This document shows, piece after piece, positions 1-7,990 of a DNA stretch of 15,156 nt. The notes under the pieces were generated by a model. The model saw nothing but the letters and a program-made list of their open reading frames with translations. It did not search any database and had not been told where the DNA came from. A program made the translations under genes and the position numbers. The stretch's first letter is position 1, and each line of letters begins with the position of its first letter. Source of the stretch: JANLTP01 sp031363055 (lineage in GTDB: Bacteria; Pseudomonadota; Gammaproteobacteria; Burkholderiales; Burkholderiaceae_E); assembly GCA_031363055.1 (NCBI GenBank), contig JANLTP010000152.1:1-15156 (forward strand), given 5' to 3'.

Positions 1-825
1 TGCGGTGGCGGCGGCGACTCGGGTACCGCGGTCAGCTCCGGCGGCGCCGGCACGTCGAGCGCAGCCGTCGCCAGCGTCCGAATCACGCCCGAGACCAAAC
101 AAATCAACGTCGGTGAGACGACTACACTCAACGCGCAAGCACTGGACGCCAATGGCGCCGTGCTGACCGGCAAGACGTTCAGCTTTCAATCCATAAACCC
201 GACCATCGCAACGGTGAGCAATGCCACCGGAGCTACTGCAACCGTGACCGGGGTGGCTGAAGGTGTGGTCAACGTCTTCGCGACCAGTGAGGGCGTGCAA
301 GGGAAAGCGATCATCACGGTCAGCGGTCAGCCGCCGATTCAACTCAGCGGTCGCGTCATCGACGGTCTGACCAATACCGGTCTTGCCGGGGCACGGGTCG
401 AACTGGAGAATGGTACGTTCGCTACTACAGGTGCAGACGGCGCCTACTCCCTGGCGGTGCCGTTTAACTTCGGTGAAGCGGCCTATCTATTCAAAGCGTC
501 ACTGACCGGTTATCTGAGCACCACCTTGCGAGGCCTGGTGAGATCCCCGAGCGTGATATTCGAGACGATCCTGCTGGTAAAAGCGACCGGCCGTCCTGGC
601 TCGATTACAGGCGCCGTGCGCAACGCCCGAAACAATGAGGGAATCGCGAACACACTCGTCTTGCTGAGGCGCGGACAGGGCGGCGGTGCTGACGGTTCGG
701 GCGTCGCCGAACGGACCACCGACTCAAGTGGCGGCTACAGCTTCGCGGGTCGGCGGCAACGAGCAACTGCCCGAGGGAACCCGAATCGTTCGACGCGGCC
801 GCAACTTGGTCATCACCTTTCCTGA
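1..825 (+). CDS. Secreted lipoprotein with Ig-like and carboxypeptidase-regulatory-like domains, 5' partial, 3' broken
   Basis: The frame is open from base 1 and its first codons read CGGGGDSG. A Cys followed by Gly and Asp/Ser is typical of the mature start of an outer-membrane lipoprotein, so the signal peptide probably lies just left of the window. Codons about 25-110 form a bacterial Ig-like (Big_2-type) domain ending in ATVTGVAEGVVNVFATSEG. From about codon 115 a carboxypeptidase-regulatory-like fold appears (LSGRVIDGLTNTGLAGARV, then TTGADGAYSL), and a second copy begins at GSITGAVRNARNNEGIANT. The second copy stops being recognisable right after TDSSGGYSFAG (about 754). The remaining residues to the TGA at 823-825 are an out-of-frame reading of the adhesin that follows. 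I infer that the true protein has lost its 3' part at a junction near 745-765. The role is probably surface or cell-envelope binding, but nothing shows a specific partner. Confidence 0.6.
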   Translation, partial: CGGGGDSGTAVSSGGAGTSSAAVASVRITPETKQINVGETTTLNAQALDANGAVLTGKTFSFQSINPTIATVSNATGATATVTGVAEGVVNVFATSEGVQGKAIITVSGQPPIQLSGRVIDGLTNTGLAGARVELENGTFATTGADGAYSLAVPFNFGEAAYLFKASLTGYLSTTLRGLVRSPSVIFETILLVKATGRPGSITGAVRNARNNEGIANTLVLLRRGQGGGADGSGVAERTTDSSGGYSFAGRRQRATARGNPNRSTRPQLGHHLS

Positions 826-3139
826 CAGCCAACAATTCGAGATCGTCCAATGGTCTGATATCGAAGGTTCCCGTCTGGTGACTGTCGGCGCTGAATCGTT
901 GAACGCCTACAGCGGAACCTATATCAGCGCCGATGAAGTGCTGTCTGGCGACTCACAGATCCTCGGTGCCGACAATCGGTTGCTGGCTCATCTTGAAGCC
1001 GGCACCCTCGACGGCTCTGGCGCAAAGAGCACAGCGATAAAGGCGGTTGGTCTTCTGGGTGAGGAAGGTTGGCTGGTTGGCGCATTGGACGGCGCGACGG
1101 GAGTATCGGCGCCGGGTGCGATCGGTATGAGCCTGTTCGCCGCTGGCGTGCCGGCGCTCGCCATCAGTAGCAGCGCAACACAGCGCAGCGACAGCACATC
1201 AGTTCCCGATTCGACGACCGGAACCGTCAAAAGCATTGATCTGACCGCCACTGCCGACAGTGGCGTCTCGTCAACCGATAACCTCACGCACGATGCGAGA
1301 CCGGTATTTGCCATACCACCACTGGCGGGGGGAACGACGCCGCGACTCTATGTTGATGGCGTACAGGTGGCCAGTCATTTTGACGCCGCCAGCAACACCT
1401 TGACGCCCATCGAGCCCTTGACTGAAGGTTCACACCACATAAACTACTCCGTGATCGATGCTTCGGACGTCGAGAGCCTGCCGGGCACGCCGCTGATCAT
1501 CACCATCGATATCAGCGCACCCGTCATCGACCTCGACGGTGCTACAGGTATCCAGAACTCCGCGAGAACGGTCAACGTTATCGGCGCAACGCCTCTGGTC
1601 GATGTCGGTCGCGCCAGCATTGCTGAATCGAGCAACCGGATCGCCTCGCTGACCCTTAAGCTGAATGGCATTCAGGACGGCTCTGCCGAAACGCTGCGCG
1701 TCGCGGGTGGCGCTGTCGGTGACGTCCTCTTCAATGCCGACGGCAGCGGCATTGCCGCAGACGCGACCCTGAATTTGGCTGGTACGATCTGGCAAGTGGA
1801 TCACTCGGGCGCAAGCTTTGTGTTTACGAAGCCAGGCGGTGAAGCCAGTGTTTCCGACGCCCAGGAACTGCTCAGAGCGATGCAATATCAGCATCGCGCC
1901 GATACGACAGCCGATGGTGTCAGTTCGACGACCGATGGCACCCGTACAGCGACCATTACAGCCGCCGATGCGGTCGGCAACGTTACATTGGCACCGGCGG
2001 TCATCACGCTGGCGGTCAATCGACCGCGCTCTATACTGATCGACAATGTTGGCACTGACAATGTACTGACTGGCCCGGAGCGCGACAGCGTCTCGAGCAT
2101 TGATGTCAGGCTGGGCAATGCGCGAGCCGGTGATTCGATCACGCTGTATAGGGATGGCGTTGCGGTGGGCACCGACCGCATCAGCACGAACGGTCAAACG
2201 CAACTGACGGTCAATTTCGATCCCGGCACGCACTGGGGCGCCGACGGCGAACGTGCGTTGACGGCCAGCATTGGACCAGGCTCGGACGCATCGCCACACA
2301 GCGTGATCAACTCGGACCGACGCACGGTGCAGATCGCAGCCGATCGCGATCACTGGTCAGCCAGCGCCGGCGTCATCTGGTTCGATACCGACAGCCTGGT
2401 CCTGCCCAGTGGCTCGGCGGTCTATTCGTGGAACGCTTCGGCGGGCGCCAGCATCGCAACCGCAACTTCGAATGCGGACGCGAATCGGTTGCCGACGCTG
2501 ATGCGCGATATGGTCAACGGTCACGCACAACTGTATTTCGGCGGGGGCACTGCCAACGGCAACAACTTGAGTCACGCCGTTTCGATGAACTTCACTGACC
2601 CTAACGGCTATTTCAGCAGTGGTGATCAGGCCTTTACCGAAATCGTCAATGCGGCCCAAGCCGAAGGCGGTCGCGCCAGCTACGTGACCGACCTGGGCAA
2701 CTACCGCACCGTCGTTGATGCGAGTGGCACTGGCGCACAGTTCCTCAGCACACAAATCTACTCACCAGGTACGCGCAGCACTTATTCGATTGGCGCCGCG
2801 CATCCTGGCGCCGATGCAGCGCCGGCCGGGGCATTCTGGAAAGGCGAAATAGGCGATGTCATCTGGATCAACCGCGCGCTCGGCCAGGCCGAGGTGCAGG
2901 AGATCAATACCTATGAGGCCGTCAAGTTCGGCAGCAGCGGTAGCCGGCTTCAAGCCACACAGACGTCGGGCCGTTACGATCTCACCACACACTCGGACAC
3001 TGCCGGCCTGCTCGATGATGTGCTGACCCTGCACGACAACGCCCTGGGCGTCGGTCAGGACTTGATCACAACCGCAGGCGCCGACTATGTCAATGCCGGG
3101 GCGGGTGATCGATCGGGTCAGCAACGCACGTGGCGATAG
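686..3139 (+). CDS. Bap-like/RTX type I secreted adhesin, N-terminal and middle part (broken at both ends)
   Basis: The frame is open from 668; the GTG at 686 is the first usual start but has no Shine-Dalgarno sequence. Residues before about 25 overlap genuine lipoprotein coding in another frame, so the native start is probably missing. Numbering from 686, about 28-75 (LPEGTRIVRRGRNLVITFPD) resembles the BapA-prefix segment near the N-terminus of large biofilm adhesins. Residues 185-280 are Ig-like, 280-445 a larger cadherin/Ig-like repeat (IDLDGATGIQNSARTV), and 450-550 Ig-like again (SIDVRLGNARAGDSITLYRD). Residues 555-750 look like a LamG/concanavalin-type domain ending in WKGEIGDVIWINRALGQ and EINTYEAVKFG. 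An RTX-like GADYVNAGAGD follows at about 798-808, and the frame fails at 3110. Removing one base there restores an open frame to 4241, about 1184 residues in all. It is probably a surface adhesin; no type I secretion genes lie in the window. Confidence 0.6.
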   Translation: MLTVRASPNGPPTQVAATASRVGGNEQLPEGTRIVRRGRNLVITFPDSQQFEIVQWSDIEGSRLVTVGAESLNAYSGTYISADEVLSGDSQILGADNRLLAHLEAGTLDGSGAKSTAIKAVGLLGEEGWLVGALDGATGVSAPGAIGMSLFAAGVPALAISSSATQRSDSTSVPDSTTGTVKSIDLTATADSGVSSTDNLTHDARPVFAIPPLAGGTTPRLYVDGVQVASHFDAASNTLTPIEPLTEGSHHINYSVIDASDVESLPGTPLIITIDISAPVIDLDGATGIQNSARTVNVIGATPLVDVGRASIAESSNRIASLTLKLNGIQDGSAETLRVAGGAVGDVLFNADGSGIAADATLNLAGTIWQVDHSGASFVFTKPGGEASVSDAQELLRAMQYQHRADTTADGVSSTTDGTRTATITAADAVGNVTLAPAVITLAVNRPRSILIDNVGTDNVLTGPERDSVSSIDVRLGNARAGDSITLYRDGVAVGTDRISTNGQTQLTVNFDPGTHWGADGERALTASIGPGSDASPHSVINSDRRTVQIAADRDHWSASAGVIWFDTDSLVLPSGSAVYSWNASAGASIATATSNADANRLPTLMRDMVNGHAQLYFGGGTANGNNLSHAVSMNFTDPNGYFSSGDQAFTEIVNAAQAEGGRASYVTDLGNYRTVVDASGTGAQFLSTQIYSPGTRSTYSIGAAHPGADAAPAGAFWKGEIGDVIWINRALGQAEVQEINTYEAVKFGSSGSRLQATQTSGRYDLTTHSDTAGLLDDVLTLHDNALGVGQDLITTAGADYVNAGAGDRSGQQRTWR

Positions 3140-4241
3140 CGGCAGTGCAAGCGATAACCAGCGGGTCAACGCTGCTGGATATCATGGTCTGTTCGGATTT
3201 GAGAAACTGGATTTTGCTTCGAACGTTAACCGACAATTCATCACGATCAGCGCAGCCGACGTTGATCAGCTCGCCGAAAAAAATGCGACCGGCGATCCGC
3301 AAGCGTCCAGCCACACCAGCAATCTTTATGTCGTTCTGGATTCAAACGATTACCTGGACGCCGGTGCCGGATTCGCTCATACACCCGCCTATGGCTACTG
3401 GCTGGATGGCCACGGCGATGCCTACGATCGTCGCTACACGAGTAGCGTAGGGGGCGACACGGTCAACCTTTTTGTGCGGGGCAGCGATGACTCGCCGGAC
3501 TTTGCCCGCAGCTTGACGACTGCCAGCTTCAATGCAACCCGACTGACGATTGACTTCAACGAGCCCTTGTCCAGCGCGACCGCCTTGAATCCGTCCGAGT
3601 TTTACGGCGCGGGCGTCAACTCGGTCACGAGCGCGACGCTCAACCCGACGGGCGCGACCTCACAACTGGTTCTCACGGGCTCATTCGATACCAGTGCACC
3701 GCTAAAGCTCGCCTACGGTGGCAATCAAATTACCGACCTCGGGGGCGACAGTCTACGTTACAAAAACATGGTCTTCGGATTGGTCGATGCCGATCTCATC
3801 GACAAATCGTATGGCGTCGTCAACTACGCCATTTTCGGTAACGGCGGCAATGATGTCATCCGCGCTGGCAGCGGAAACGATCTGATCGTCGGTGGTGCTG
3901 GCAACGATCAGCTCACCGGCAACCTGGGCGCTGACACGTTTCGGACCGTCACACGGGAGACCGGCAACGATATCATCACCGATTTCGACAAAAACCAGGG
4001 CGACAAGATTGATTTGCGCAGCCTGCTGGTCGACAGCGGTTTCGATGCCAGCGTCAATCTCTCACGGTATCTGCAACTGCAGGTCGCGGGTAATGATCTG
4101 GTCTTGCGCGCCGACATCGACGGCGCTGCCCAATTTAACGCGCCGGAATTCAGCTATTCATTGACGAACGCCAATGTCACAGGCAATTTGCTCGGCATGA
4201 GCCTGTCCACGCTGATCGAGCAGCGAGTGATTCTGGTTTGA
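3087..4241 (+). CDS. RTX adhesin, C-terminal part with calcium-binding repeats and type I secretion tail
   Basis: This is the continuation of the preceding adhesin in the next frame. The ATG at 3087 is not a believable gene start, because real homology resumes at 3111 with DRVSNARGD, directly continuing GAGD in the other frame. The middle part (SFNATRLTIDFNEPLSSATALNPSEF) resembles the Ig-like repeats of secreted RTX adhesins. Four nonapeptide-like RTX units follow at 3837-3944 (GNGGNDVIR, AGSGNDLIV, GGAGNDQLT, GNLGADTFR), which in this family bind calcium as a parallel beta-roll outside the cell. The end (GNDIITDFDKNQGDKIDLR and about 75 further residues) matches the C-terminal target region read by type I secretion ABC exporters in RTX proteins. 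The stop is the TGA at 4239-4241. The C-terminus is intact, so only the 5' side of the gene is damaged. Confidence 0.7.
   Translation: MSMPGRVIDRVSNARGDSGSASDNQRVNAAGYHGLFGFEKLDFASNVNRQFITISAADVDQLAEKNATGDPQASSHTSNLYVVLDSNDYLDAGAGFAHTPAYGYWLDGHGDAYDRRYTSSVGGDTVNLFVRGSDDSPDFARSLTTASFNATRLTIDFNEPLSSATALNPSEFYGAGVNSVTSATLNPTGATSQLVLTGSFDTSAPLKLAYGGNQITDLGGDSLRYKNMVFGLVDADLIDKSYGVVNYAIFGNGGNDVIRAGSGNDLIVGGAGNDQLTGNLGADTFRTVTRETGNDIITDFDKNQGDKIDLRSLLVDSGFDASVNLSRYLQLQVAGNDLVLRADIDGAAQFNAPEFSYSLTNANVTGNLLGMSLSTLIEQRVILV
3837..3944 (+). repeat. RTX nonapeptide repeats (four units)
   Basis: Four successive nine-codon units encode variants of GGxGxDxux: GNGGNDVIR, AGSGNDLIV, GGAGNDQLT and the more diverged GNLGADTFR. 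In known RTX proteins such repeats fold into a calcium beta-roll after export. Confidence 0.75.
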
Positions 4242-4265
4242 CTCTGGAATGCCATGAAGTCATTG

Positions 4266-4292
4266 CCGAGCACGCGCTTCGGTGCGCCTCGG
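4266..4292. terminator. Possible bidirectional hairpin between convergent genes
   Basis: In the 58-nt gap between the adhesin stop and the dehydrogenase stop, CCGAGCAC (4266-4273) can pair with GTG (4282-4284) and CTCGG (4288-4292), with a small bulge. Its position between converging genes suits a shared terminator, but no T-tract follows on either strand, so an intrinsic terminator is doubtful. Confidence 0.25.
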
Positions 4293-4299
4293 TACGCCA

Positions 4300-5394
4300 C
4301 TAGAGCTCCGGAATCAAGCTGCGCCCGGCCACCGATGGCCAGAAGCCGGCACCGCCCTCGGCAATCGCCGCCTTGCCCAGCGCCCTGGCCCAATAGATAT
4401 CACTGCCGTAGTCGTTACGCCAGCTCCACAGACGTCGCGTCGAGAAATGCAGCATATGTTCGTAAGTAAAGCCGATAGCGCCATGGACCTGATGAACGAT
4501 GCCATTGGCTTGAGTCGCCGCCTGGCCATTGCGGACCTTGGCGACCGCTATGTCAAATCCCTGCACAGAGTTCAACGCCACCCGCGACGCCATCTGGGCG
4601 GCGCCGGCTTCACCGGCCATCATGGCCAGTGGCTGCTGAATCGCCTGGTTTTTTCCGATCGGTTTGCCGAACTGAATGCGCTCATTCGCATAACGCACCG
4701 TCATGTCGAGCACCTGCTTGAGCGCGCCGCTGATCATGGCGGAGCGCGCCAGCGCACCGAGTTGCAACACAGGCTGCGCCAGCGTTGAGCTCGTCATGAG
4801 CGCTTGCGCCGCGCAACCGGCACGATCAAAACTCAGATCGTCACGCGGCTCCAGGGCGAGGTTCTGGCCACGGGTCAAGGTAATGGCTTTCGGCTGACGC
4901 AAATCAACCAGCGCGACTTGTACCTGGTCAGGCGCCAGCGGATTGGATACGACCAGCCAGTCGCAATCGCGCGCCCAGGCAACTGAGCGAGCCGCTCCGG
5001 ACAGAGTGACGACACCCCGCTCGTTGAACATTTCAAGTTGAGCGTACTGGCCGCGCTCGAGTACAGCCAAGGGTTTGCTCGTGTCGGGCAAGGGTATTCC
5101 TGCCCCGGCCAGCAGACTGTTACCAATCATGGTCTCGGCCAGCGGCAGCGGCAAGTTGAACGCCCCCGCAGCAAACAATAGTTCGGCAGCATCACCCCAT
5201 TGCCCGCCAACACCACCGGCTGTTTCGGGCACAACCGTCAATGCAAAACCGGCATCAATAATTTGCTGCCACAAAGACGTGCAAAACGCCCCGCCTTCAA
5301 ACTCTTCGAGTAATTTACGATTGATATGGTCGTTGAAAATACGGCGCGCGGTATCGCCGATCATGGTTTGCAGATTCAGGTCAACTTGGCTCAT
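4300..5394 (-). CDS. Acyl-CoA dehydrogenase family protein, probable non-catalytic partner subunit
   Basis: A 364-residue flavoprotein-fold member of the acyl-CoA dehydrogenase family. The C-terminal half is clear: RIQFGKPIGKNQAIQQPLA (239-257), HQVHGAIGFTYEHML (301-315) and RRLWSWR (320-326), all typical of the helical C-domain that contacts FAD. The N-terminal half is weak and lacks the GMSEPDSGSD-type loop found in its neighbour. Both positions that can supply the catalytic Glu appear empty: the helix-G region reads LGALARSAM, and no YEGT-like segment is present. In sterol side-chain degradation (FadE28/FadE29, ChsE-type enzymes) two adjacent unlike genes form a heteromeric dehydrogenase with one catalytic subunit, and this gene fits the non-catalytic partner. 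Its ATG overlaps the TGA of the upstream dehydrogenase (ATGA, 5391-5394), which favours coupled translation in equal amounts. The substrate is unknown. Confidence 0.85.
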   Translation of the reverse strand: MSQVDLNLQTMIGDTARRIFNDHINRKLLEEFEGGAFCTSLWQQIIDAGFALTVVPETAGGVGGQWGDAAELLFAAGAFNLPLPLAETMIGNSLLAGAGIPLPDTSKPLAVLERGQYAQLEMFNERGVVTLSGAARSVAWARDCDWLVVSNPLAPDQVQVALVDLRQPKAITLTRGQNLALEPRDDLSFDRAGCAAQALMTSSTLAQPVLQLGALARSAMISGALKQVLDMTVRYANERIQFGKPIGKNQAIQQPLAMMAGEAGAAQMASRVALNSVQGFDIAVAKVRNGQAATQANGIVHQVHGAIGFTYEHMLHFSTRRLWSWRNDYGSDIYWARALGKAAIAEGGAGFWPSVAGRSLIPEL

Positions 5395-6554
5395 CGCAAA
5401 TCCAATCCGCGCGCAATGATGCCGCGCATGATTTCGCGCGTCCCGCCGCGCAAAGAATACGAAACCGACGCCTGGGTGGTGAAATCCATGACCTTGGCCA
5501 GCGACGCCGCGCCTTGTCGATCGAAATCACTGAACAACTCATGGGCCAATTCCGGAATTCGCTGCTCCAGCAGCGCGCCCTGATCTTTGGTCAGCGCCGC
5601 AGCGGTGGCCGGGTTCTCGCCGCGCGCCAACATACCGGCCAAGCCCAAGGTCATCTGCCGCAAGGTCGCATATTCGGCCACGATCCGGCCCAGCTCGATT
5701 TCATGGCGCTCAAGCGCCGTATCGCCACGCGCTTTCAGTTGATGTGCGGCGTCGAGCATTTCGATGACCAGTTGGGTATTGCTCATGTAGCGCTCCGGGC
5801 CGCTGCGCTCGAAGGCCAGCTCGGCAGTCACCTGCTTCCAGCCTTCACCGACTGCGCCGATCAGACACTCGTCGGACAACTCGACGTTATCAAAAGTCAC
5901 CTCATTGAAGTCACGCTCACCAACCATGTTCTTGATCGGTCGAATGGTGATGCCGGGCGATTTCATGTCGATCAGGAACTGCGAGACACCGGTGTGCTTG
6001 TTCGCCATGTTCGGATCGGTGCGCAACAAGGCAATCGCATAGTGGGCTCGATGTGCGCCCGAGGTCCAGACCTTGCGGCCATTGAGCAACCAGCCGTTCA
6101 AGGTCTTCTCGGCCTTGCTGCGAATCGAGGCCAAATCGGAACCCGAGTCCGGTTCACTCATGCCGATGCAAAACGACAACTCGCCGCGTGCAATCAGGGG
6201 TACCAGACGATGCGCCACCTCCGGTTTGGCGAATCGCATCAACAGCGGCCCGCTCTGCCGGTCTGCTACCCAATGCCAGCCGACCGGCGCACCCGCAGCC
6301 AGCAATTCCTCGAGCACCACGTAGCGCTCGAGCGAGCTGCGCTCATGGCCGCCGAACTCTTTCGGCCAGGTCATTCCCAGCCAGCCGCGCTCGCCGAGCT
6401 TGCGACTGAACTCGGCATTGCCATGCGACCAATTGCGCGCACGCTGCTCGGGCGGATAGTCGGGAATAGTCTTGGCGATGAATTCGCGAACCTCGAGACG
6501 CAGGGCCTCGCAGTGCTCATCGAGGGTACAGGGCTGGATTTCTAGCGCGTTCAT
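5391..6554 (-). CDS. Acyl-CoA dehydrogenase, probable catalytic subunit
   Basis: 387 residues, full length for the family. It would introduce an alpha,beta double bond into an acyl-CoA using FAD and pass electrons to an electron-transfer flavoprotein. Visible motifs are MTWPKEFGGHERS (61-73), FCIGMSEPDSGSD (128-140, flavin/substrate loop), LNGRKVWTSGA (157-167) and SLRGGTREIMRGIIARGL (367-384). The medium-chain-enzyme Glu (YEGT) is replaced here by RGGT. A Glu in helix G (LAFERSGPERY, about E249) lies where isovaleryl-CoA dehydrogenase keeps its catalytic Glu, so I infer that E249 is the base. The ATG at 6554 lies 27 nt after the CoA-transferase stop, in an AT-rich spacer with no clear Shine-Dalgarno sequence. 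The stop overlaps the next dehydrogenase by 4 nt. Steroid- or branched-acyl-type substrates are plausible from the pair layout, not proven. Confidence 0.9.
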   Translation of the reverse strand: MNALEIQPCTLDEHCEALRLEVREFIAKTIPDYPPEQRARNWSHGNAEFSRKLGERGWLGMTWPKEFGGHERSSLERYVVLEELLAAGAPVGWHWVADRQSGPLLMRFAKPEVAHRLVPLIARGELSFCIGMSEPDSGSDLASIRSKAEKTLNGWLLNGRKVWTSGAHRAHYAIALLRTDPNMANKHTGVSQFLIDMKSPGITIRPIKNMVGERDFNEVTFDNVELSDECLIGAVGEGWKQVTAELAFERSGPERYMSNTQLVIEMLDAAHQLKARGDTALERHEIELGRIVAEYATLRQMTLGLAGMLARGENPATAAALTKDQGALLEQRIPELAHELFSDFDRQGAASLAKVMDFTTQASVSYSLRGGTREIMRGIIARGLDLR

Positions 6555-6581
6555 GATTTAGCCAATAATAAGTTAATGGAA

Positions 6582-7823
6582 TTATGTCTGAACCCGTGTC
6601 GCCCCCACGTCCGAGAGTCTGCGAATTTCATCCAATGAATATCCGGCCTCCGCCAGCACTTCGGCACTGTGCTCGCCCAAACGCGGCGCCGGTCGTCGGA
6701 TGCTGGGCGGCGAGGCTGACCACTGACCGGTCGGCGCCATCATTCGCAACGTCCCTTCGCTCGGATGCGTCATCATCTGAAAGAATCCGACCGCGTTCAA
6801 ATGCGGGTCCTCGAGCAGGGACTCCAGGGAATGCAAGGGCATGGCGGGAATATCGGCGGCGTCGAAGCGTTGCAGCCATTGTGCGGTGCTACCGTTGCGC
6901 AGCACTTGCGCGACCATGGCATAGAGTTCGCCAATGTGCTCAGTGCGCGTGGTCATCGACGCCAGGCGCGGGTCGTTGTGCCAGCGTTGCGGCTCACCAA
7001 TCATCTCGAAAAAACTTTGCCACTGCTTGTCGTTATAAATCAGCGCGCAGACAAAGCCATCGGCAGTCGGATAAGGGGTGCGTTCACGGGCCAGTAATCG
7101 CGGATAACCCATCGGACCGATGGCCGGCTCAAACGTCGCACCGGCCATGTGCTCGCCCAACACGAACGGCAGCATGGTTTCAAACATCGGCACCTCGACC
7201 GACTGACCTTTGCCGGTTTTCTCACGCCGGTACAGCGCTGCGCAGACGACCCCGCAGGCCGCGATGCCGACCGCGCGGTCGACGAACGCCATCGGCACAT
7301 ATCGCGGAATGCCGTCACCGACCTGCGCGACCAATGAAGGTACGCCCATGACGCCCTGGATCAGATCGTCATAGGCAGGCTTGGCGGCATACGGACCCGA
7401 CTGGCCGTACCCGAAGGTTCCGACGTAAATCAGCCGGGGATTTCTCTCGGACAGTCGCGCCCAGGTCAAGCCCAATCGGGCCATGGCCTGCGGTCGTACG
7501 TTATACGTGAGCACATCGGCGGTATCGATGAGGCGCAGCAATGCGGCGATACCGTCGGGATGCTTAAGATCCAGCACCAGCGAGCGCTTGTTGCGATTGA
7601 CCTGCAGAAAATCGTAGCCCATGCCCGGGCTTTTCATCGGTCCGATACCGCGCACCGAGTCGCCGGTCGGCGGTTCGATCTTGATGACATCAGCGCCCAT
7701 GTCGCCGAGCAGTTGGGTCGCGAATGGACCCATGAGCACGGAGGTCAGATCAATCACCCGCACGCCGCTCAAGGCGCCCTCGGCCTCAGCGCTGGCTAAG
7801 GCTTCAGGAGTGAGCGGGCTCAC
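6582..7823 (-). CDS. CaiB/BaiF family (class III) CoA-transferase
   Basis: It moves CoA between a CoA thioester and a free carboxylate, making the acyl-CoA that a dehydrogenase can use. I chose the GTG at 7823 (413 residues, beginning MSPLTPEALAS). It overlaps the TGA of the small upstream gene as GTGA, and the family's conserved start VRVIDLTSVLMGPFATQLL then sits about 20 residues in. A longer reading from 7874 would only add the upstream gene's coding in another frame. Other family marks are GDMGADVIKIEPPTGDSVRG and GTFGYGQSGPYAAKPAYDD. By alignment to formyl-CoA transferase Asp169 the catalytic Asp is probably D182 in PMAFVDRAVG, followed by LYRREKTGKGQSVEVPMFE. The second domain (ERTPYPTADGFVCALIYND) is also present. 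The gene lies 27 nt upstream of the dehydrogenase pair. Confidence 0.88.
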   Translation of the reverse strand: MSPLTPEALASAEAEGALSGVRVIDLTSVLMGPFATQLLGDMGADVIKIEPPTGDSVRGIGPMKSPGMGYDFLQVNRNKRSLVLDLKHPDGIAALLRLIDTADVLTYNVRPQAMARLGLTWARLSERNPRLIYVGTFGYGQSGPYAAKPAYDDLIQGVMGVPSLVAQVGDGIPRYVPMAFVDRAVGIAACGVVCAALYRREKTGKGQSVEVPMFETMLPFVLGEHMAGATFEPAIGPMGYPRLLARERTPYPTADGFVCALIYNDKQWQSFFEMIGEPQRWHNDPRLASMTTRTEHIGELYAMVAQVLRNGSTAQWLQRFDAADIPAMPLHSLESLLEDPHLNAVGFFQMMTHPSEGTLRMMAPTGQWSASPPSIRRPAPRLGEHSAEVLAEAGYSLDEIRRLSDVGATRVQT

Positions 7824-7990
7824 GCCCACTGCATGACCAACCAGCCACCCAGTACAAAACCGGATACCAGCCAAGCAAACGCATACGTCGGTTGTCGTCG
7901 GAACTGATGATCCTGATTCAGCGCATCGAGTTCCAGCATCAATTCAAGATAGCCTGGAACCTTGACAGGCTCCCAGGTCTGCGCACGCAT
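7820..7990 (-). CDS. Small protein with one C-terminal membrane segment, unknown function
   Basis: I do not recognise this family. From the ATG at 7990 it is 56 residues: a polar, slightly acidic front (MRAQTWEPVKVPGYLELMLELDAL) and a hydrophobic tail (AFAWLVSGFVLGGWLVMQWA) that could form one membrane helix, so it looks tail-anchored. The Shine-Dalgarno sequence GGGAGGG at 8006-8000 supports a start at 7990 (9 nt after it) or 7996 (3 nt). The longer reading from 8026 would put that site inside the gene. Its TGA overlaps the GTG of the CoA-transferase, so the two are probably co-translated. It might tether an operon enzyme to the membrane, but this is a guess. Evidence that it is real: a good ribosome site, the 4-nt overlap and a sensible hydrophobic pattern. 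Confidence 0.6.
   Translation of the reverse strand: MRAQTWEPVKVPGYLELMLELDALNQDHQFRRQPTYAFAWLVSGFVLGGWLVMQWA

Noticed and set aside
1430..2353. 307-codon open frame on the minus strand
   Set aside because: It is antisense to the adhesin; its Arg/Cys/Asp-rich product looks like a shadow of a GC-rich gene and matches no family I know.
3837..3944. Short regular repeat considered as a CRISPR-like or other DNA repeat
   Set aside because: The period is nine codons in frame and encodes RTX nonapeptides; the DNA copies differ, and there are no spacers.
5514..6545. 343-codon open frame on the plus strand
   Set aside because: It is exactly opposite the catalytic acyl-CoA dehydrogenase, whose motifs are unmistakable; the plus-strand product has no domain signs.
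6584..7351. 255-codon open frame on the plus strand
   Set aside because: It lies opposite the CoA-transferase, with an Arg/Pro/Ser-rich composition typical of an antisense shadow.
7824..7874. N-terminal extension of the CoA-transferase (MAGIRFCTGWLVGHAVG)
   Set aside because: It is out-of-frame reading of the small upstream gene; the GTG at 7823 with the GTGA overlap fits family length better.
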